A DNA stretch of 64,000 nt, taken from NCBI GenBank assembly GCA_910585345.1, contig CAJUDS010000003.1, positions 124,001-188,000 on the forward strand, read 5' to 3'. Numbering within the stretch: position 1 is the stretch's first letter; the number at the start of each line of letters is the position of its first letter. The notes beneath the pieces were generated by a model, which was given only the letters and a program-made list of their open reading frames with translations, was not told where the DNA came from and made no database searches. Both the position numbers and the translations under genes were made by a program. Below, one piece after another: positions 57,854 through 64,000 of the stretch. This DNA is from an uncultured Lachnospiraceae bacterium. GTDB lineage: Bacteria > Bacillota > Clostridia > Lachnospirales > Lachnospiraceae.

Positions 57854-58259
57854 AGAAGCTCCTTTCCTGTCTGCAAAAATATCCGTTCCGCTGTCATATA
57901 AATAGATATCGTCATTTCTGCCGAAATTTATTACCCTCTGTCCCAAAAGCTGCCATGCTGTGCCATTCCTGTACTTCGTCTCTGCAGACCGCAGACTATA
58001 CAGGCAAGATCATGAATGATAGAAAGCACCTTTTATCGCTTCCTATCAAACAGGTATCCCGCACTATATAAGAACCTGTATGCAAAGGACTGCGATGCCA
58101 CAGCATGGCGTATATCAGGGTAGTACCACTACAACACTACAATGAATAGATCGGATCTACCCGGTCATTTTTTAACAGAAATGCTATGAATGGTCATTTT
58201 TCTGTCACAAAACCCCTTTGGCTTCACCAAATGCCCTGGACACGGAGGTGACGGCTTTG
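57854..58259. other. Intergenic gap with small inverted repeats, no gene seen
   Basis: 406 bp. Candidate hairpins: GATAG-A-AAGC/GCTT-C-CTATC (58017-58047) and ACAGGT...ACCTGT (about 58059-58086). There is no ORF with a ribosome site and no clear terminator for the MATE gene to the right. It could contain a small structured RNA; nothing firm. Confidence 0.35.
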
Positions 58260-59591
58260 CTATTTTTCTCTCCACTTCCCTGTGCGGTATTCCGCAAAGG
58301 AAATGGCCCAGTTGACAAACCAGCCCACGGGTACCGCATACCAGACCATGGCGATGCCAAATTTCGGCGCCATTGTGACGGCTATCACCACTCGCAGCGT
58401 CAGATTGGCCAGATTGGCCACCGTAAACATCTTCATATCGCCCGCTCCCCGCAGAAGGCCATCCACAGCCATTTTAAATCCAATCAGACAGAAAAACCAC
58501 CCGATAAACGTAAGATAACCTTCTCCTGTGGAAACCGCAGCGGCCGTCCCGCTCTCTCCCAAAAACAGACGGATCAGAGGCTGGTGACAACATTCCAGCC
58601 ATACGCACAGTATCGCCGCAAAAAAGATTACCATCCGGTTTGCCGCATGATACCCTTCCGTCACCCGCATTTTTCTTTGCGCGCCGATATTTTGCGCCGT
58701 ATATGCAGAAAGCGCGTTACCGATTCCGCTCATCGGTACGACGCATATCGATTCAATCCGCATACCTGCGGAAAACCCGGCCAACGCCTGCGAACCGAAA
58801 CTGTTTACGACAGACTGGACAAGCATCATACCGATGGACACCGTAGACTGCTGAAAAATGGAAGGCAATGCGATTCTCGTCATAGAAGCCAGTTCCTGTC
58901 CGTTATAGCAATGCCAAGACACTTTTCCGCCCAAACGCTTTATTTCACACACAAAAACAATAAGAGACAAAATAGCGGAAATCCCCTGCGCTATCAACGT
59001 TGCCCAGGCCACGCCTGCAACGCCAAGACCCAGGCCTGCCACCATATAAAAATCCAAAACCATATTAAATACCGAGGAAAAAATCAGAAACGCCAATGGA
59101 ATCACTGATTTCCCCAGTGCGTTAAACATGGAGGAAAATACATTATACATAAAAAGAAACGGCAGACCCAGAAAATAAATATTCAAATACCGCACCGCAA
59201 TATCCAGCACATCCACAGGCGTATTCAGCCAGATCATAATATTGCGGCTATATAACAGGCCGATTCCGCCCAGACAAATACTGATGAAAAGAAAGGTGAG
59301 AATTGCCGTAAAGGCCGCCAGATTCATTTTATCATAGTCTTTCGCCCCAAAATATCTGCCTACGATTACAGACGCACCAATGCCGCCCCCAATAGCAACG
59401 CAGATAAATATATTGGTCAGCGCATAGGAAGCCCCCACTGCCGCTAACGCCGCTTCCCCCACATACCGTCCCACCACTGCGGAGTCCACCATTGTATAAA
59501 ACTGCTGGAATAAATTGCCAACAATCATGGGCAGCGATAAGCGTATCAGCGCATGGAGCGGCTTTTTCTGTATCAAATAATCATCCATCAT
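58260..59591 (-). CDS. MATE-family efflux transporter (third of three)
   Basis: 443 aa, starting MMDDYLIQKKPLHALIRLSL with MIVGNLFQQFYTMVDSAVVG next, an opening typical of the DinF/NorM-like clostridial branch. Twelve helices expected; ALPSIFQQSTVSIGMMLVQS and FSAGMRIESICVVPMSGIGN belong to the second half. There is no adjacent regulator. GGGGGAATGA precedes the start codon. Substrate unknown. Confidence 0.93.
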   Translation of the reverse strand: MMDDYLIQKKPLHALIRLSLPMIVGNLFQQFYTMVDSAVVGRYVGEAALAAVGASYALTNIFICVAIGGGIGASVIVGRYFGAKDYDKMNLAAFTAILTFLFISICLGGIGLLYSRNIMIWLNTPVDVLDIAVRYLNIYFLGLPFLFMYNVFSSMFNALGKSVIPLAFLIFSSVFNMVLDFYMVAGLGLGVAGVAWATLIAQGISAILSLIVFVCEIKRLGGKVSWHCYNGQELASMTRIALPSIFQQSTVSIGMMLVQSVVNSFGSQALAGFSAGMRIESICVVPMSGIGNALSAYTAQNIGAQRKMRVTEGYHAANRMVIFFAAILCVWLECCHQPLIRLFLGESGTAAAVSTGEGYLTFIGWFFCLIGFKMAVDGLLRGAGDMKMFTVANLANLTLRVVIAVTMAPKFGIAMVWYAVPVGWFVNWAISFAEYRTGKWREK

Positions 59592-59764
59592 TCATTCCCC
59601 CTGGTTCTTATTATAGCAGAAACCGCAGACCCTTCAACCGCAGGATATGCTGTTTGCCAAAAATCCTGCGGCATCTGCTTGACTTATTGCGTGCGGGAAT
59701 GAATACTATTACTATACTACATAGTTGACTGTCGTCTGGCAGCCAAATCGCAAAGGGAATGATA

Positions 59765-60676
59765 ATGGATATGATAAAAAAATGTGATATGATCCTAACA
59801 ATATTTCTGCTGGCGGCGCTGACCGTCTCCTGTGGACAGACGAGCGGCGCGCAGTCGCAGACAGCGTTACCCCAACAGCGCAGTGAGACCGAATCTGTGC
59901 GGAAAGAAATTGTTTGCGCAGAAACTGCGGACAACAGACCGAAAGAAGCCGGGCCGGAGGCTGCACAAAGCTCCATGGCGGCCGTTTATATTTCCGCCCT
60001 GGAAGGTATCTACTATGATGCGCTCTGGCCGGACGGCACAATGTTCAGCCTAACCCCTCCGGCCGGTGGCGGCGCATCGGCCGACTTCGCCGTATATGAC
60101 ATTGATTTTGACGGACAGGACGAACTGATCATAGAGCACAGCGACACAGTCATGGCAGGTATGGTAACCGTCGTCTACGGATACGACGAAAATACCGGCC
60201 GCGTTTTTGAAGAATTTTTTGAATTTCCTTCTATTCGCTTCTACGATAACGGCATCGTAGAAGCAGACTGGTCACATAACCAGGACCCGGCTTCAGCCGA
60301 TGATTTCTGGCCCTATACCCTGTATCAATATAACCCCCAGACAGACAGCTATACCCATATTGCGTCCGTTCACGCCCAGGATATGTCCCGCCGCCGTGAC
60401 AAAATCTCCTCTTGGGAAAAAGCCGACACCGATGGCGACGGTATCCTCTTTTTTATCATCCAGGAGGGCGTTGCGTATGAGGACGGATTGCAGAATCCCG
60501 TTGACCTCGCAGAATACAGACAATGGCACGATTCCTATATAAATGGCGCAGAGCAGATCACCGTACCCTTTCTGCCAATAGATTACAAAAATATTTACAC
60601 TGCTTTTGGGAAACCCCTCGACCGGGAAAAATACGACCACTGGCAAAAAGAATGGGAGGCGCAGTTTAAGGGTTAG
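59765..60676 (+). CDS. Putative lipoprotein with FG-GAP/EF-hand-like segment
   Basis: 303 aa from the ATG at 59765 (AAAGGGAATGATA before it). Signal peptide MILTIFLLAALTVSCGQ with a probable lipobox ending at Cys (TVSC, Thr at -3 is not ideal). A Ser/Gln/Glu-rich linker is followed by a domain beginning FAVYDIDFDGQDELIIEHSD; DxDxDG is the calcium-loop motif of FG-GAP/dockerin-like repeats. A second loop (KADTDGDGILFF) supports metal binding. No enzyme family recognised. The 3' end overlaps rloB by 4 bp (convergent). Confidence 0.65.
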   Translation: MDMIKKCDMILTIFLLAALTVSCGQTSGAQSQTALPQQRSETESVRKEIVCAETADNRPKEAGPEAAQSSMAAVYISALEGIYYDALWPDGTMFSLTPPAGGGASADFAVYDIDFDGQDELIIEHSDTVMAGMVTVVYGYDENTGRVFEEFFEFPSIRFYDNGIVEADWSHNQDPASADDFWPYTLYQYNPQTDSYTHIASVHAQDMSRRRDKISSWEKADTDGDGILFFIIQEGVAYEDGLQNPVDLAEYRQWHDSYINGAEQITVPFLPIDYKNIYTAFGKPLDREKYDHWQKEWEAQFKG

Positions 60677-61359
60677 TCTTCATCCAGATAAACTTTCAGC
60701 TCTTCGACTAGTCTGTAAACCATAGTTCCCGGATCATACTCTGACGGTTTATCTCTGCGTCCGTTAAAATCCGCCATTCTGCGTCTGGCGTTTTTTATAG
60801 CGGTATTGATACCGTCATTGTATTTCAGCATATGATAAATGTCCTCGTAGTTTTTTTCGTATTTACCGTTTCCCAGTTCATACCGTTTAAAAATTTCATC
60901 CAGCTTCTCATTCCAATCATCCCGGTGGAGCGCCGAATCGGAATAATAAAAATGCAGAAATATCCAATATTCAAACGACTGGTTACTCCATGCAACTTTA
61001 TATCCTTTATCAATTCCATCCTGTATGGCCTTATCAAAATCTAAAAAATCGTCTTTATCAAAAACAACCCATATATTCTGATACATTATTTTTGCATCTT
61101 TTACAATACGCTCTGTAACCTCAAGCAGTTTGCCTGTAGAACAGCCTTCCCCACATATATCAATATATGGGATCCCTATCACATCAATCCTTCCTCCCGC
61201 CTTTTCACATATTTCCTTCTGCATACCCCGAAAATACAACGGTTCTGTTCGTTCTCCTTCTGTCACGATTAAAAACGAGTTCGCTCTCGGTATTTTATAC
61301 GCATGTTTTCTTTTCTTTCTGTCTTCTCTCCTCTTTTTAAACAAATCATCAAAGCCCAT
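60673..61359 (-). CDS. RloB-family Toprim-like protein (possible defence nuclease)
   Basis: 228 aa from the ATG at 61359, which overlaps the rloA stop as TGATG. RloB motif: RANSFLIVTEGERTEPLYFR (catalytic-type Glu in T-E-G) and IWVVFDKDDFLDFDKAIQD (D-x-D-D), the two metal-binding stations of Toprim folds, plus WSNQSFEYWIFLHFYYSD. RloB pairs with an AAA ATPase in systems such as AbiL of lactococci and restriction-linked 'rlo' genes. Expected to act with RloA as an ATP-gated nuclease or tRNA/DNA-cutting effector against phage. Activity is inferred. Confidence 0.85.
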   Translation of the reverse strand: MGFDDLFKKRREDRKKRKHAYKIPRANSFLIVTEGERTEPLYFRGMQKEICEKAGGRIDVIGIPYIDICGEGCSTGKLLEVTERIVKDAKIMYQNIWVVFDKDDFLDFDKAIQDGIDKGYKVAWSNQSFEYWIFLHFYYSDSALHRDDWNEKLDEIFKRYELGNGKYEKNYEDIYHMLKYNDGINTAIKNARRRMADFNGRRDKPSEYDPGTMVYRLVEELKVYLDED

Positions 61360-62552
61360 CACTCGCCTTCTTTCATATGAAACTCATTCAAAAACGGGAT
61401 ACCGCCATACACGCCTGCGAGATAATCTTTTTCAAATGAAGCGTCTGAACGCACTTTATAGTCTGATAACGATACCAGTTCCGAATAACCAAATTCATCT
61501 TTCTGCACGAACCAAATCTGATCCCGCCTGAAAAATTTCTTATCCATCAATGTAGTGTCATGTGTTGTATAAATCAACTGCGCCTGCGAATTATCCACAT
61601 AAAATAAATCTATGATAAATTTCAACAGTAAAGGATGCAGCTTTACATTCAGCTCATCTACAAAAAGCGACTTACTGCCCAAAATTGCCGCACGGGCATA
61701 AATAAAAAGCATAATACTCTTTATCGTTCCTTCCGACTCATAATACAAAGGCAGCGCATATTCTTCTCCTTTCTTCCCTTTATGGATTGTGGCAAAAATG
61801 ATTTCTTTTTCCTTTTCCTCATAATACAAATCTTTAATACCCGAATCAATTGCTGTCAGAAACTGCACCAGTTTATCCTTTTCATGGTCAATCAATTTCG
61901 GTAAATATTTTTCCAGCAATCCGGTATCCTCGCAGAAATCCGCAGGAACTACCAACGTTTCTCCAATACCCGTGTAAATCCTTCTGAATACTTCGGTTTT
62001 CAGTTTCAGCCTGTTAAAAAAAGACAACACTAATGTCTCCGCCGGAATCTGTTCTTTATACAAATCGCATTCTTTCCTGACTGACGCGCCGAAATCCACC
62101 GTATCTGCTGCCCGTTCAAAAATAGTGGACGTCCTGTTTGTCCTGATATCCTTCCGATACAGCCATTCTTCCGCTATATATTCATTATTGTATGCAAATC
62201 CATACCGATACTCATACTCATCCAGAATTTCAACTATCTGAAATTCAGAATTTTCACATCCTTCATCAAATGAAAACGGCATATAATATTTTTCCAGAGC
62301 CGTTTCTGTCTCGTCATCCACATTATTCAATGATTCTACAATCATTCCCTGAAAATAGGACATCGCCAGATACAAATTGGATTTCCCGCTGGCATTGGCG
62401 CCATAAATCGCCGCCACTTTTAAATATTTCTCCTTACCACCGCGATCGATCAGGTTACATGCATGTTCTTTGTACGCATTGATCGCTGTCATATCTAATA
62501 TTGTTTCCTCTTTGAAAGACAAAACATTTTTCAGCATAAATTGCACCAACAT
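61359..62552 (-). CDS. RloA-family AAA ATPase (partner of RloB)
   Basis: 397 aa: an SMC/OLD-like ATPase. Walker A: AAIYGANASGKSNLYLAMSY (about 47-66). Walker B: LFVDELNVKLHPLLLKFIID (about 315-334), followed by the H-loop region QLIYTTHDTTLM. No full coiled coil and no Toprim of its own; that domain is supplied by RloB downstream. AGGAGGGCTTGTGGT precedes the ATG, and the two genes overlap by one base. Similar split ATPase/Toprim pairs act in anti-phage defence; no phage or restriction genes lie alongside here. Confidence 0.85.
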   Translation of the reverse strand: MLVQFMLKNVLSFKEETILDMTAINAYKEHACNLIDRGGKEKYLKVAAIYGANASGKSNLYLAMSYFQGMIVESLNNVDDETETALEKYYMPFSFDEGCENSEFQIVEILDEYEYRYGFAYNNEYIAEEWLYRKDIRTNRTSTIFERAADTVDFGASVRKECDLYKEQIPAETLVLSFFNRLKLKTEVFRRIYTGIGETLVVPADFCEDTGLLEKYLPKLIDHEKDKLVQFLTAIDSGIKDLYYEEKEKEIIFATIHKGKKGEEYALPLYYESEGTIKSIMLFIYARAAILGSKSLFVDELNVKLHPLLLKFIIDLFYVDNSQAQLIYTTHDTTLMDKKFFRRDQIWFVQKDEFGYSELVSLSDYKVRSDASFEKDYLAGVYGGIPFLNEFHMKEGE

Positions 62553-62576
62553 ACCACAAGCCCTCCTGTATCATAT

Positions 62577-62606
62577 ACTATACCTTCTATTTGCATCTTA
62601 TGTCAA
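62577..62606 (-). promoter_or_regulatory. Promoter of rloA-rloB
   Basis: On the minus strand TTGACA (complement of 62601-62606), 18-nt spacer, TATAGT (complement of 62577-62582), 25 nt before the rloA ATG. Confidence 0.7.
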
Positions 62607-62715
62607 TATTTTTACGATTTTTCCGTAATAATATGCATTTAATATAAAAAATATACCTTCATAATTTTTTCAGACCCTTCATGCCGCGTATACGCCTGCC
62701 CGGTACATGCTCTGC

Positions 62716-62752
62716 CAAAAAACATGCCGGCGGATATCTCCGCCGGCATGTT
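62716..62752 (-). terminator. Terminator of the amtB-glnK gene
   Basis: On the minus strand AACATGCCGGCGGA-GATA-TCCGCCGGCATGTT (14-bp perfect stem, complement of 62721-62752) followed by a T-run. Confidence 0.9.
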
Positions 62753-62788
62753 GTCTGGCATTCCATTTCTTCCAATGATTCTGTTTGC

Positions 62789-64000
62789 TTACTCCACATC
62801 CTGCAGCGCCGCATAGTCCTCTTCGCCTGTACGAATCTTCACTACTCTTGCTACACGATAGACAAATATCTTGCCGTCGCCGATATGGCCCGTATACAAC
62901 GCCTTCTTGGCGGCCTCCACTACATCCTGCACCGGAATCTTGCTGACTACCACTTCGATCTTTACTTTAGGCAGCAGCGTTGCGTCCATCTCCACGCCGC
63001 GGTACATCTCACCCGCGCCCTTTTGCACGCCGCAGCCCATGACCTGCGTCACCGTCATACCTGTCACGCCCAGTTCGTTCATCGCTTTCTTTAAAGAATC
63101 ATAACGTTCCAGTTTGGCGATCACAACTACCTTATAAATTCCCGTGGAAGCCTCCACTGCCGTCACGACAGGGACTGCTGCGGCCTTCTGTACGTCCGAA
63201 GCCCTGTCATACACGTCCGTTCCCAGATCCGTATTTTCATTGACTTCCATAGTCATCGTATTCGAAATATCCATGATGCTGAATCCTGAGTAAGCGGACA
63301 CAAGGCCATGCTCCTTGGAATCCAGCCCTACGATCTCTTCTTCCTCGCTGACACGCAGACCCACACATGCCCTAATCACCAGGAATGCAATGGTAACCGT
63401 CACTGCCGTCCACGCCGCTACCGTGACAAACCCGAGCATCTGCAGGCCGAGCTGCCTGAAACCGCCGCCATAGAAAAGGCCTACAATTGTGTCGTTTCCC
63501 GGCGCACTCGTCGTCGCAAATAATCCCACTGCAATCGTGCCCCAGATACCGTTCAGACAATGTACCGCAACAGCGCCCACCGGGTCATCCACCCTGCATT
63601 TATAATCAAGCACCCAAACGCCAAATACCACCAGCAATCCGGACACGGCGCCGATCACAACAGCCCCAAAGCAGTCCGTCACATCACAGGGAGCGGTAAT
63701 GGCCACCAAGCCCGCAAGAGACGCATTCAGGCACATCGAAACATCCGGCTTCCCATACTTTATCCACGTAAATATCATGCACACCACCGTGGCAATGGCA
63801 GGCGCAACCGTAGTCGTCAATGTGATCGAAGCAAGCTGCGCCACGCTTGTGGCTGCCGCGCCATTAAATCCATACCAGCCAAGCCACAGGATAAACACAC
63901 CCAGACAGCCAAGCGGAAGGTTATGACCCGGAAAAGCGTTTACCTTCGTAATCTTTCCCTCTTTGTCTTTCACAAACTTGCCGATACGGGGCCCAAGAAT
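62789..64000 (-). CDS. amtB: Ammonium channel fused to a PII-type regulator (AmtB-GlnK fusion), 5' end outside window
   Basis: 404 codons present; the gene continues past the right edge (LGPRIGKFVKDKEG at the edge is canonical Amt). Amt part: HNLPLGCLGVFILWLGWYGF, MCLNASLAGLVAITAPCDVT, DPVGAVAVHCLNGIWGTIAV (pore His region) and GLFYGGGFRQLGLQMLGFVT. After a linker (about 225-285) comes a whole PII domain: IYKVVVIAKLERYDSLKKAM, GMTVTQVMGCGVQKGAGEMY, RGVEMDATLLPKVKIEVVVS and ALYTGHIGDGKIFVYRVARV. The T-loop Tyr-51 (RGAEY in GlnB/GlnK) is Met here, so uridylylation is not expected. The channel and its own ATP/2-oxoglutarate-sensing plug are covalently linked. Confidence 0.93.
   Translation of the reverse strand: MLGPRIGKFVKDKEGKITKVNAFPGHNLPLGCLGVFILWLGWYGFNGAAATSVAQLASITLTTTVAPAIATVVCMIFTWIKYGKPDVSMCLNASLAGLVAITAPCDVTDCFGAVVIGAVSGLLVVFGVWVLDYKCRVDDPVGAVAVHCLNGIWGTIAVGLFATTSAPGNDTIVGLFYGGGFRQLGLQMLGFVTVAAWTAVTVTIAFLVIRACVGLRVSEEEEIVGLDSKEHGLVSAYSGFSIMDISNTMTMEVNENTDLGTDVYDRASDVQKAAAVPVVTAVEASTGIYKVVVIAKLERYDSLKKAMNELGVTGMTVTQVMGCGVQKGAGEMYRGVEMDATLLPKVKIEVVVSKIPVQDVVEAAKKALYTGHIGDGKIFVYRVARVVKIRTGEEDYAALQDVE

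Overview
The window looks like chromosomal DNA of an anaerobic Firmicute of the class Clostridia, most likely a Lachnospiraceae-type gut bacterium. This is inferred from gene content, not from a database match. The evidence is AGGAGG-type ribosome sites, sigma-A promoters of TTGACA-17-TATAAT form, a T-box leader before valS, AddAB instead of RecBCD, an ammonium channel fused to a PII domain, a Pst/PhoU/PhoPR set with a clostridial permuted PstS, and the paired 'DNA repair' radical SAM genes. Most of the window is ordinary core and transport functions. Accessory or decaying DNA is concentrated at 22.7-27.4 kb and 60.7-62.6 kb.

Layout. 0-4.8 kb (minus): folC (partial), a FapA/DUF342 protein, and valS behind a T-box leader. 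4.8-12.7 kb: a lipoprotein gene divergent from an XRE regulator with twin palindromic operators, a heterodimeric ABC exporter pair, an ECF S component, the first copy of a long palindromic repeat, and a PadR-DUF1700-DUF4097-PspC operon. 12.8-16.1 kb (plus): pyridoxal kinase, a threonine aldolase-type PLP enzyme and endonuclease IV. 16.1-21.6 kb (minus): an XPD/DinG-type helicase with an N-terminal nuclease-like domain, an HPr-like protein without the catalytic histidine, and a two-gene putative DNA-repair radical SAM cassette with LexA-like sites upstream. 21.7-27.5 kb: asnA, several GNAT genes (one deleted internally), tRNA-Gly followed by integrase and IS3 remnants, and a ParE/Phd toxin-antitoxin pair. 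27.5-31.5 kb (plus): a VIT/vWFA surface protein with a SEP-TM-RRR tail, exosortase K, and DegV. 31.5-40.8 kb (minus): tetR-MATE-addB-addA.

40.8-48.6 kb (plus) is a complete phosphate-starvation locus: Pho box, pstS-C-A-B, phoU, an EamA transporter and phoP-phoR. A 51-bp tandem repeat carrying Shine-Dalgarno sequences sits at the pstA/pstB junction, and the second copy of the palindromic repeat follows phoU. 48.7-56.4 kb: an acidic membrane-anchored protein, a glnS-DUF2225-mocR operon, a GT-C/DUF2142 membrane protein, and a MarR-MATE operon with two operators. 56.4-64 kb: the third palindromic repeat, tRNA-Arg, a coiled-coil protein, a third MATE transporter, a lipoprotein, a RloA/RloB ATPase-Toprim pair (possible defence), and an amtB-glnK fusion running off the end.

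The observations most worth following up are four. The first is the family of ~197-268 bp self-complementary elements, whose arms differ between copies yet stay complementary within each copy. The second is the Shine-Dalgarno-bearing 51-bp repeat that lengthens PstA and resets the pstA-pstB junction. The third is the exosortase K / VIT-vWFA pair in what looks like a Gram-positive. The fourth is the radical SAM DNA-repair cassette with LexA-like boxes. All coordinates, starts, hairpins and promoters were read by eye. No alignment, folding or database search was run.
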